From Burkholderiaceae bacterium (GTDB taxonomy: Bacteria > Pseudomonadota > Gammaproteobacteria > Burkholderiales > Burkholderiaceae_D): a DNA stretch of 5,409 bases. The stretch spans positions 1-5,409 of the forward strand of contig JAISIS010000144.1 of NCBI GenBank assembly GCA_031261905.1. Reading direction: 5' to 3'. The notes under the pieces were generated by a model. That model worked only from the letters and a program-made list of their open reading frames with translations, ran no database searches and had not been told where the DNA came from. A program made the translations under genes and the position numbers. The number at the start of each line of letters is the position of its first letter. Position 1 is the first letter of the stretch. Positions 1 through 5,409 of this stretch are shown one piece after another.

Positions 1-1
1 T

Positions 2-142
2 GACACGTACGGACGCACTTCGATACCCGGCGTTTTCGCGGCAGGAGACGCAACAACCGCGCCTTACAAGCAAATTATTATCGCTATGGGCGATGGCGCC
101 ACTGCGGCACTCAGCGCCTTTGATTATTTGCTCCGACATTGA
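2..142 (+). CDS. ahpF: Alkyl hydroperoxide reductase subunit F-type flavoprotein, 3' end only
   Basis: Only the last 46 codons are in the window; the reading frame is open at the left edge and stops with TGA at 140-142. The visible tail contains GVFAAGD, the C-terminal FAD-binding motif of the thioredoxin reductase/AhpF family, followed by [19 protein letters not shown] and the ending [10 protein letters not shown]. The PYKQIIIA...GxGAxAxLSAFDYL pattern is closer to AhpF than to classical TrxB, where this stretch usually reads differently (YRQAITSAGTG in E. coli). AhpF is a cytoplasmic NADH-dependent flavoenzyme that re-reduces the peroxiredoxin AhpC, which removes hydrogen peroxide and organic hydroperoxides. 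The N-terminal glutaredoxin-like domains that would separate AhpF from a shorter thioredoxin reductase-like protein are outside the window, so the exact subtype is inferred. The sirtuin-like gene begins 21 bases downstream with no visible terminator between, which suggests co-transcription. Confidence 0.85.
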   Translation, partial: DTYGRTSIPGVFAAGDATTAPYKQIIIAMGDGATAALSAFDYLLRH

Positions 143-163
143 CGGCGCCTTGCGGAATGGCTG

Positions 164-991
164 ATGGAACAGGATATTAAAGCAGCGGCACGGCTTATCA
201 AAGAAGCGGATGGCTTGCTGATTGGCGCGGGCGCCGGCATGGGAGTTGATTCCGGGCTGCCGGATTTTCGCGGCAACGAGGGTTTCTGGAAAGCCTACCC
301 GCTGCTGGGGAAAGCCCGCATTCCGTTTGTTGAAATCGCCAATCCCGCCTCTTTTTCTGATAATCCATTGCTGGCGTGGGGCTTTTACGGGCATCGGCTG
401 CGACTGTACCGTGATACGATACCCCACCAGGGCTTTCATATTCTGCAGGCATTTGCCGGGAAGATGGCGCATGGCGCTTTTGTCTTTACCAGCAATGTTG
501 ATGGTCAGTTCCAGAAAGCGGGATTTCCGCCTGAACGTGTAGCCGAGTGTCACGGCTCCATCCACTATCTTCAATGCGCCCACCCCTGCTCACGTGCAAT
601 ATGGTCTGCCGATACCCTGAATGTGGCGGTGGACGAAGATAGCTGCCGCTGGTTGCCGACCCTGCCTTCATGCACGGAATGCGGTAATCTGGCCCGTCCG
701 AATATCCTGCTTTTCAACGACTGGGGCTGGATATCCGACCAGACGGATCTGCAAATGGAACGTCTGAACAAATGGTATATGCGCCTTGACAATCCGCTGG
801 TCATTGAGCTGGGCGCCGGGCTGGCCGTGCCCACCGTCAGGAGAGTATGCGAATCCATACCTGCCCCGCTTGTCCGGATTAACCCGACAGACCCGCAGAT
901 AGACAGTAATAAACGAAATACAATCAGCCTCAAAATGCGCGGGCTGGAGGCGCTGGAGCACCTCCATGCCGCCTGGCAAGCCTTGTCATGA
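164..991 (+). CDS. Sir2-family NAD-dependent protein deacylase-like protein
   Basis: The 275-residue product is a single-domain sirtuin. Visible landmarks in order: the NAD-binding loop GAGMGVDSGLPDFRG (residues 23-37), TSNVDGQFQKAG (109-120), the catalytic-type histidine in ECHGS (H130), a zinc-ribbon pattern with cysteines C138, C142, C170 and C173, then ARPNILLFND (177-186) and the late GAGLAVPTVR NAD-binding segment (217-226). Sirtuins use NAD+ to remove acyl groups from lysines, releasing nicotinamide and O-acyl-ADP-ribose. Several positions differ from canonical CobB/Sir2: the Ser of GAG(I/A)S is Gly27, the Gln of TQNxD is Ser110, FGE is FND, and the Thr of GTS is Ala218. The general call is therefore firm but the substrate is unknown. 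ATG 164 is the only ATG start in the frame after the preceding gene's stop at 140; a weak GCGGA (152-156) lies 7 bases upstream. There is no signal peptide, so it should be cytoplasmic. It overlaps thiM by 4 bases. Confidence 0.9.
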   Translation: MEQDIKAAARLIKEADGLLIGAGAGMGVDSGLPDFRGNEGFWKAYPLLGKARIPFVEIANPASFSDNPLLAWGFYGHRLRLYRDTIPHQGFHILQAFAGKMAHGAFVFTSNVDGQFQKAGFPPERVAECHGSIHYLQCAHPCSRAIWSADTLNVAVDEDSCRWLPTLPSCTECGNLARPNILLFNDWGWISDQTDLQMERLNKWYMRLDNPLVIELGAGLAVPTVRRVCESIPAPLVRINPTDPQIDSNKRNTISLKMRGLEALEHLHAAWQALS

Positions 992-1827
992 CGCTCACCG
1001 TGTACCGTCCCGCCGCCGAAGCGTTCTGGGAAGATATCTCGGCACTTCGTCAAACCACACCCCTGATTCACAACATCACCAACCAGGTTGTCGCGCCTTA
1101 TAACGCCAATGTACTGCTGGCGTTTGGCGCAGCGCCAGTGATGGCGCACGCGCATGAGGAAGTCGCCGATATGGCAACACTCGCCAATGCGCTTATTCTG
1201 AATATCGGCACGCTGGATCCTTACCGGGTTGATGCCATGAAAATCGCGATGTCCGCCGCCATCCGTGCTGGCAAACCCGTGGTACTGGATCCGGTAGGAG
1301 CGGGCGCAACGCCCTATCGCACGGAAACCGCATGTGAACTCATCGCCCTCGGTCCTCCTTCCATTATTCGCGGCAACGCATCGGAAATTATGAGCCTGAC
1401 CGGGTTATCCGCCACTACCAGGGGTGTGGAAAGCGCCATATCCCCGGATGCGGCGATTCATGCCGCCCGCAAACTGGCCCGGCAGATTGGCGGTGTTGTC
1501 TGCGTTTCCGGAAAAAACGATCATGTTGTTGATCATACGGGACGCTGGCTTACGCTCTCCAACGGACACGAATGGATGACCAGGGTAACCGGAACCGGTT
1601 GCGCAGCCTCCGCCATGACAGGCGCCGTGGCCGCCGTTCAGCATGACTACTGGCGCGCGACAGCTTCCGCTATGGCATACCTCGGTGTGGCGGGAGAAAT
1701 GGCCGCCGAAAACGTTATCCGGGAAAATCGCGGACTGGGATCATTTCAGGCGGCACTCCTGGACTATCTTCAACTTTTGCCACGTGAGACATTCATCAGC
1801 AAATTAGCGCTCGCACACCGCGGTTGA
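988..1827 (+). CDS. thiM: Hydroxyethylthiazole kinase (ThiM)
   Basis: The product phosphorylates 4-methyl-5-(2-hydroxyethyl)thiazole with ATP, giving the thiazole phosphate that thiamine phosphate synthase joins to the pyrimidine. This is a salvage route to vitamin B1 in the cytoplasm. The 279-residue protein is slightly longer than the usual 260-270 and shows the ribokinase-like ThiM signatures: PLIHNITNQVV (25-35), ANVLLAFGAAPVMAHAHEEV (40-59), LNIGTL (71-76), PVVLDPVGAGAT (97-108), IIRGNASEI (126-134) and VTGTGCAASA (200-209), with the family's active-site cysteine at C205. The ATG lies inside the sirtuin gene and overlaps its TGA (ATGA at 988-991). No obvious ribosome binding site precedes it, so translation is probably coupled to the upstream gene. 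No thiD, thiE or other thiamine gene is adjacent in the window, and the overlap leaves no room for a TPP riboswitch directly upstream. Any thiamine control would have to act from before ahpF. Confidence 0.96.
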   Translation: MTLTVYRPAAEAFWEDISALRQTTPLIHNITNQVVAPYNANVLLAFGAAPVMAHAHEEVADMATLANALILNIGTLDPYRVDAMKIAMSAAIRAGKPVVLDPVGAGATPYRTETACELIALGPPSIIRGNASEIMSLTGLSATTRGVESAISPDAAIHAARKLARQIGGVVCVSGKNDHVVDHTGRWLTLSNGHEWMTRVTGTGCAASAMTGAVAAVQHDYWRATASAMAYLGVAGEMAAENVIRENRGLGSFQAALLDYLQLLPRETFISKLALAHRG

Positions 1828-1836
1828 TTCTTATGT

Positions 1837-1873
1837 TTTCCGGTTCACGGAGATGGCTGTTTTTTACCGGAAA
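1837..1873. repeat. Inverted repeat just after thiM
   Basis: TTTCCGGT (1837-1844) is the exact reverse complement of ACCGGAAA (1866-1873), separated by 21 bases that end in a run of six T (1860-1865). The left arm begins 10 bases after the thiM stop. The long loop makes it a weak hairpin. A third copy of the right arm core, CCGGAAAT, recurs at 1927-1934, so the left arm could pair with either. It may contribute to 3'-end structure of the thiM transcript, but it is not a classical intrinsic terminator because no T run follows the right arm. Confidence 0.4.
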
Positions 1874-1882
1874 TCAATATAC

Positions 1883-1914
1883 CGGCAAAAAGTGGTTTAT
1901 TTTTCTTTTTGCCG
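1883..1914. repeat. Perfect 10-bp stem-loop between thiM and the fliT-like gene
   Basis: CGGCAAAAAG (1883-1892) and CTTTTTGCCG (1905-1914) are exact reverse complements with a 12-base, T-rich loop (1893-1904). The stem has GC-rich outer ends and an A:T interior. It resembles a terminator hairpin but lacks a T tract after the stem on either strand, so strong intrinsic termination is doubtful. It could be a weak terminator or attenuator for the upstream operon, a 3' stabilising structure, or a 5' leader element of the fliT-like gene. The pairing is seen directly; the role is inference. Confidence 0.45.
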
Positions 1915-1990
1915 CTCCTAAAGTTCCCGGAAATGCTGCCGTTAAAATTTGCATAAGTAAACTTTTAATCACCCTGAATCTGGCGGCATT

Positions 1991-2272
1991 ATGGCTTCTC
2001 CTGAAATAATTACTGTTTACGAGCGCCTTGCGGGGCTGACCGCACAAATGGCAGAGGCTGCGCTTGCCAAAAACTGGCACAATTTTGAAACACTGGAAAA
2101 TCAGTGCGCCAGACAAGCGGCTTATGCAAAAACCCTGAAGCCAACACCTTTGACCGGTGCTCCGCTCAAACGCAAAATCAGTCTGCTGAAAGAAATCATG
2201 GCCAATGACCGCAGTATCCGGGAAGTGACCGAACCCTGGCAGCAGCAGCTTCCCGCACCCATGCGCCATTAA
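1991..2272 (+). CDS. fliT: FliT-like flagellar export chaperone
   Basis: The 93-residue product has the layout of the short FliT proteins of betaproteobacteria: an N-terminal helix with YERLAGLTAQMAEAA (10-24), a NWHNFETLE segment (28-36), a basic RKISLLKEIMANDRSIREV helix (61-79) and a conserved-looking TEPWQQQL end (80-87). It is predicted to be all-helical and soluble, with no signal peptide or membrane segment. FliT binds the filament cap protein FliD before its secretion, and in enteric bacteria it also binds the FlhDC regulator; which role applies here is unknown. FliT normally sits beside fliD and fliS, but none is in this window, and the upstream neighbour is thiM, 163 bases away. The start has a modest GGCGG (1982-1986) 4 bases before ATG. 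Homology is judged from pattern memory on a short, variable family, hence the moderate confidence. A strong terminator begins 17 bases after the stop. Confidence 0.65.
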   Translation: MASPEIITVYERLAGLTAQMAEAALAKNWHNFETLENQCARQAAYAKTLKPTPLTGAPLKRKISLLKEIMANDRSIREVTEPWQQQLPAPMRH

Positions 2273-2289
2273 TTCTTTCCACCGCACAT

Positions 2290-2321
2290 AAAAAACCGCC
2301 GTGGACAAACGGCGGTTTTTT
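2290..2321. terminator. Bidirectional intrinsic terminator between fliT-like gene and gltD
   Basis: AAAAAACCGCCGT (2290-2302) and ACGGCGGTTTTTT (2309-2321) form a perfect 13-bp stem with a 6-base loop, GGACAA. The GC core is followed by T6 on the plus strand and, because of the A6 on the left, also by T6 on the minus strand. This is the textbook shape of a Rho-independent terminator that works in both directions. It lies 17 bases past the fliT-like stop and 49 bases past the gltD stop, and so serves two convergent units. Confidence 0.93.
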
Positions 2322-2370
2322 GTTGGACATCAGCACCGGTCATTCACTATAAACCGCGCCGCCACGCACC

Positions 2371-3840
2371 TTAGCAGAGCATTGCCGCACTTCCCATCAG
2401 ATAGTGATCAACCGCTTTCGCACATTCGCGACCTTCTCTGATAGCCCAGACCACCAATGATTGCCCGCGTCGCATATCGCCTGCGGCAAAGACCTTATCC
2501 ACAGAAGTCTGATAAGGACGAGCCGCTTCCGGACCGATGTGCGCCAGCGCATTGCCGCGCACATCATATTCCACACCGAAATCTTCCAGTACCTGCCGCA
2601 CCGGGCTGGCAAAGCCCGCCGCAATCAACACGATATCGACCGGAATCTCGAATTCGGATCCGGGTTTTTCCACAAAACGGCCATCCACAAAATCTGCCCG
2701 GCAGGCAATCAGTTTTTCTACCCGGCCACGCTTGCCTTCCAGCCGTTTGGTCACGATCTGCCAGTCTCTTTCGCAACCTTCCTCATGAGAAGAAGATGTG
2801 CGCAATTTGTACGGCCAGTAAGGCCATACCAGCAACTTGTTTTCCTGCTCCGGGGGTTTGGGCATACGATCCAGTTGCAGGATACTGAGAGCTCCCTGTC
2901 GGTTTGAGACCCCGACGCAATCCGAACCTGTATCGCCACCACCAATGACGACCACCCGCTTGCCGGCAGCGGAAAGACGGGCCGGGGCCTTCTTACCGTT
3001 ATTGCGCTGATTCTGTGCCACCAGAAACTCCATGGCGTAATACACACCCTGCAAATCACTGCCGGGAACATCCAGTTCGCGCGGCTGTTCTGCGCCTCCC
3101 GCAAGAATCACCGCGTCATACTCCCGGATCAGTTCATCAGGATCCAGCATCTCTCCAGCATGGTTGGCAATACGCTCCGGGAAACTCCGGCCAACCAGCA
3201 CACCTGTACGGAAGGTGACGCCTTCTTCCCGCATCTGCTGTATCCGCTTGTCAATAACCGATTTTTCCAGCTTGAAATCCGGAATGCCATAACGCAGCAA
3301 GCCGCCGACCGCATCGTTCTTTTCAAAAACGACAACCTCATGCCCTGCCCGCGCAAGCTGCTGCGCTGCTGCAAGACCAGCTGGGCCGGAGCCGACAACT
3401 GCAACCTTTTTCCCGGTTTTGCTTTCTACAGGCTCCGGCGTAATCCAGCCATTTTCCCAGCCGGTCTCAACAATAAAACGTTCTATGGATTTGATGCCTA
3501 TCGGATCCGTAACCAGCCCGGCAACACAAGCCGCCTCGCAAGGGGCCGGGCATACCCGGCCCGTGACCTCCGGAAAATTGTTTGTCAGATGCAGCCGATC
3601 CAGTGCCGCCTTGTAATCACCCCGGTAAACCATATCATTCCAGTCCGGAATAAGGTTGGAAACCGGGCAGGCGTTGTTGCAAAACGGCACGCCGCAATCC
3701 ATACAGCGCGCGCCCTGCTGTTCCGCCTCCGCTTTTGTCAGGCTCAGCGTAAATTCGCGGTAATTCCTGACTCGCTCCTCCGGGGCGAGATGCGGCTCCT
3801 CAAGACGCTCAAATTCCATGAAACCAGTTATTTTGCCCAT
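2371..3840 (-). CDS. gltD: Glutamate synthase [NADPH] small subunit (GltD)
   Basis: The 489-residue protein is the electron-input subunit of glutamate synthase. It takes electrons from NADPH through FAD and Fe-S clusters to the GltB subunit, which makes two glutamates from glutamine and 2-oxoglutarate. The N-terminal Fe-S domain shows [14 protein letters not shown] (C46, C49, C54, C58) and CPAPCEAAC (C97, C101, C105). The FAD-binding Rossmann motif GSGPAG is at 150-155 with the ribose-binding-type acidic residue in VFEKN (E173). A second dinucleotide motif GGGDTG at 300-305 fits the NADPH site, and [16 protein letters not shown] (452-467) closes the FAD domain. The length is normal for the betaproteobacterial form, slightly longer than E. 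coli GltD (about 470). The ATG at 3840 is preceded by a strong Shine-Dalgarno sequence. It follows gltB by 38 bases and is the last gene of its operon, ending at the shared terminator. Nothing is truncated or altered among the visible key residues. Confidence 0.98.
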   Translation of the reverse strand: MGKITGFMEFERLEEPHLAPEERVRNYREFTLSLTKAEAEQQGARCMDCGVPFCNNACPVSNLIPDWNDMVYRGDYKAALDRLHLTNNFPEVTGRVCPAPCEAACVAGLVTDPIGIKSIERFIVETGWENGWITPEPVESKTGKKVAVVGSGPAGLAAAQQLARAGHEVVVFEKNDAVGGLLRYGIPDFKLEKSVIDKRIQQMREEGVTFRTGVLVGRSFPERIANHAGEMLDPDELIREYDAVILAGGAEQPRELDVPGSDLQGVYYAMEFLVAQNQRNNGKKAPARLSAAGKRVVVIGGGDTGSDCVGVSNRQGALSILQLDRMPKPPEQENKLLVWPYWPYKLRTSSSHEEGCERDWQIVTKRLEGKRGRVEKLIACRADFVDGRFVEKPGSEFEIPVDIVLIAAGFASPVRQVLEDFGVEYDVRGNALAHIGPEAARPYQTSVDKVFAAGDMRRGQSLVVWAIREGRECAKAVDHYLMGSAAMLC

Positions 3841-3845
3841 TCTTG

Positions 3846-3851
3846 CACCTC
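3846..3851 (-). promoter_or_regulatory. Ribosome binding site of gltD
   Basis: On the minus strand this reads GAGGTG, six bases complementary to the 16S anti-Shine-Dalgarno end, with 5 bases before the ATG at 3840. It supports the chosen gltD start and shows that gltD, though downstream of gltB, has its own good initiation site. Confidence 0.8.
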
Positions 3852-3878
3852 TGTGTTTTCTTTCCTGTCAGGTCGGCA

Positions 3879-5409
3879 TCAGGCCGCCAGGCTTTGCTTT
3901 TGTGTTGCGGCGCCCGCATTCAAATCCTCAAGCGCCCGCCGGTATTCCATGGGGAATACCTTGATAAAACGGGCGCGCGCGGCTTCCCAGTTATCCAGGA
4001 AACGACGGGCTGTAAGGCTACCGGTATTGATGAAATGATTTTCAATCAATCGTCTGAGGATCACTTCATCCGCTTCCTGTGGTCCGTCACGATTTATGCT
4101 GTGCCAGATGGCACGTTCCACCTGCTCTTCCTGCTCGTCCTGGGAGAATACCCGCCCCAGCGTCACCATCGAAAGATTGCAGCGGCGCTCAAAGGTGCCA
4201 TCCTCATCATACACATAGGCTATGCCGCCCGACATACCCGCCGCAAAATTTCTCCCGGTTTTACCCAGCACCACAACGGTACCGCCAGTCATGTATTCGC
4301 AACCATGATCGCCAACGCCCTCGGCCACTGCCGTTGCACCGGAATTTCTGACTGCGAAACGCTCGCCCGCCACACCGTAGAAAAAGGCTTCCCCGGCTAT
4401 CGCACCATACAGCACCGTATTACCCGCAATCATGTTGTCTTCAGGTCTTCCGCGGAACTGGGCATGCGGACGCAGAACCAGACGCCCACCGGAAAGGCCT
4501 TTACCTACATAGTCATTTGCCTCGCCCACAAGATCCAGCGTGATGCCTCGTGCCAGGAAAGCGCCAACAGATTGCCCGGCGGTTCCCTGTAACTGGATAT
4601 GAATAGTGTCGTCCGGTAGGCCCTTGTGCCCATAACGCCGCGCAACTTCACCGGAAAGCATCGCACCAACGGTACGATTACTGTTTCTGATCGGCGAGAT
4701 AAAGGAAATCCTGTCTCCCTTTTCGAGGGCTGGCAACGATTGCGCAATCAGGCGGTGATCAAGCGCCTCTTCCAGTCCGTGTTCCTGCGCTTCCCCGTGT
4801 TTTCTCAGCACATCTTCCGGAGCTTGCGGGGAGTAAAACAGCCTGCTGAAATCCAGCCCCTTCTCCTTCCAGTGCGAAATAGCCCGCGATTTATCCAGCA
4901 AATCGGTACGCCCGATCAAATCCTCATAACGGCGAATACCAAGCTGCGCCATAATCTGACGCAACTCTTCCGCTACAAAGAAAAGGTAATTAACGACATA
5001 TTCCGGCTTGCCGCTGAATTTGGCACGCAGCACGGGATCCTGTGTTGCAACACCGACAGGGCAGGTATTGAGATGGCATTTGCGCATCATGATGCAACCC
5101 TGGGTAACCAGCGGCGCAGTGGCGAAACCGGTTTCATCAGCCCCCAGCATGGCGGCAATCGCCACATCGCGCCCTGTTTTCATCTGCCCGTCCGCCTGGA
5201 TGCGGACACGGCCCCGCAAATTGTTCAGTACCAGCGTTTGCTGGGTTTCCGCCAGCCCGATTTCCCACGGCGAACCGGTATGCTTGACGGAGGAGAGCGG
5301 GGATGCGCCTGTACCGCCATCGTAACCGGCAATCACAATATGATCTGCCTTGGCTTTTGCCACACCGGCAGCAACCGTTCCCACGCCGGTTTCTGATACC
5401 AGCTTGACC
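3879..5409 (-). CDS. gltB: Glutamate synthase [NADPH] large subunit (GltB), C-terminal third
   Basis: The frame runs open through the right edge, so about 509 C-terminal residues of a protein normally near 1,500 are visible. The fragment begins [20 protein letters not shown], in the middle of the FMN-binding synthase domain, and continues with [10 protein letters not shown] (codons around 5327-5298). The 3Fe-4S cluster motif is [12 protein letters not shown]; its three cysteine codons are at 5094-5096, 5076-5078 and 5061-5063, with the family's C-x5-C-x4-C spacing. The C-terminal GXGXG beta-helix domain covers about 4600-4200, with repeated glycine turns such as [16 protein letters not shown] and GNxxxGMSGG-like segments. 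GltB holds the glutaminase and synthase sites, ammonia being channelled between them; the glutaminase domain and N-terminal cysteine lie outside the window. The product is cytoplasmic and pairs with GltD, encoded 38 bases downstream. An internal GTG at 5384 is not a start, since family sequence continues upstream of it. The promoter is beyond the window. Confidence 0.98.
   Translation of the reverse strand, partial: VKLVSETGVGTVAAGVAKAKADHIVIAGYDGGTGASPLSSVKHTGSPWEIGLAETQQTLVLNNLRGRVRIQADGQMKTGRDVAIAAMLGADETGFATAPLVTQGCIMMRKCHLNTCPVGVATQDPVLRAKFSGKPEYVVNYLFFVAEELRQIMAQLGIRRYEDLIGRTDLLDKSRAISHWKEKGLDFSRLFYSPQAPEDVLRKHGEAQEHGLEEALDHRLIAQSLPALEKGDRISFISPIRNSNRTVGAMLSGEVARRYGHKGLPDDTIHIQLQGTAGQSVGAFLARGITLDLVGEANDYVGKGLSGGRLVLRPHAQFRGRPEDNMIAGNTVLYGAIAGEAFFYGVAGERFAVRNSGATAVAEGVGDHGCEYMTGGTVVVLGKTGRNFAAGMSGGIAYVYDEDGTFERRCNLSMVTLGRVFSQDEQEEQVERAIWHSINRDGPQEADEVILRRLIENHFINTGSLTARRFLDNWEAARARFIKVFPMEYRRALEDLNAGAATQKQSLAA

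Larger units (their letters stand above)
1828..1990. other. AT-rich intergenic gap before the fliT-like gene
   Basis: This 163-base gap is visibly richer in A and T than the flanking genes and carries both inverted repeats listed here. It is the only place in the window where a separate promoter for the fliT-like gene could lie. The best sigma70-like candidate I can see is TTAAAA (1942-1947) with TTTAAT (1964-1969) at 16-base spacing; each box matches only 4 of 6 consensus bases. I looked for a flagellar sigma28 pattern (TAAA, 15 bases, GCCGATAA) and did not find one. No convincing protein-coding gene lies here. Confidence 0.35.

Noticed and set aside
164..991. A SirTM-type (macrodomain-linked) or defence-type Sir2 system
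   Set aside because: There is no macrodomain, lipoylation gene, or Argonaute/TIR/HerA-like partner beside it, and the catalytic histidine is retained. The neighbours are housekeeping genes.
571..1155. Minus-strand 194-codon frame across the sir2-like/thiM junction
   Set aside because: It overlaps two confidently assigned genes and has no family resemblance.
1828..1990. TPP riboswitch or other known riboswitch near thiM
   Set aside because: The gap lies downstream of thiM and does not show the conserved CTGAGA...ACC core of the TPP aptamer. The fliT-like gene is not an expected thiamine target.
1824..2009. Plus-strand 61-codon frame beginning TTG (or ATG at 1833) with a hydrophobic end, in the gap before the fliT-like gene
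   Set aside because: It has no recognisable family and no good ribosome binding site, is basic and low in complexity, spans the inverted repeats, and overlaps the start of the better-supported fliT-like gene in another frame.
1874..2308. Minus-strand 144-codon frame opposite the fliT-like gene
   Set aside because: The plus-strand frame shows a coherent FliT-like helical pattern. The minus frame has no recognisable motifs and runs through the terminator stem.
3160..4038. Long plus-strand frame (292 codons) opposite gltD and the gltB end
   Set aside because: It is antisense to well-conserved GltD and GltB, is cysteine- and arginine-rich with no domain, and spans the intergenic spacer. It is a shadow of GC-rich coding sequence.
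4626..5396. Long plus-strand frame (256 codons) opposite gltB
   Set aside because: It is antisense to the conserved FMN/3Fe-4S region of GltB and has no recognisable protein features.

Overview
This looks like a stretch of ordinary chromosome from a moderately GC-rich proteobacterium, most probably a betaproteobacterium. The glutamate synthase small subunit, with its [15 protein letters not shown] start and long cysteine-rich N-terminal domain, and the short FliT-like protein both resemble betaproteobacterial versions. A Burkholderiales (Oxalobacteraceae-like) source is my best guess, but I cannot confirm it from sequence alone. I see no phage, transposon, CRISPR, tRNA or rRNA signature.

Left half, plus strand: the window opens in the last 46 codons of an AhpF-type flavoprotein disulfide reductase. 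After only 21 bases comes a complete Sir2-family (sirtuin-like) gene. Its stop overlaps the start of thiM (hydroxyethylthiazole kinase, thiamine salvage) by 4 bases (ATGA). The three genes are packed like one transcription unit joining peroxide defence, an NAD-dependent enzyme and vitamin B1 salvage. A 163-base AT-richer gap with two inverted repeats follows, then a small gene for a FliT-like flagellar chaperone.

Centre: a strong palindromic terminator with A and T tracts on either side lies between the convergent fliT-like gene and gltD. It should stop transcription from both directions.

Right half, minus strand: gltB (large subunit, C-terminal third only, running off the right edge) followed by gltD (small subunit, complete), 38 bases apart. 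This is the classic gltBD operon for NADPH-dependent glutamate synthase, the GOGAT half of ammonia assimilation. The FMN/3Fe-4S region of GltB and the Fe-S, FAD and NADPH sites of GltD are all intact.

I found no clear novel system. The points most worth a second look are the divergent sirtuin with several altered active-site motifs, its translational coupling to thiM, and the structured gap before an isolated fliT-like gene.
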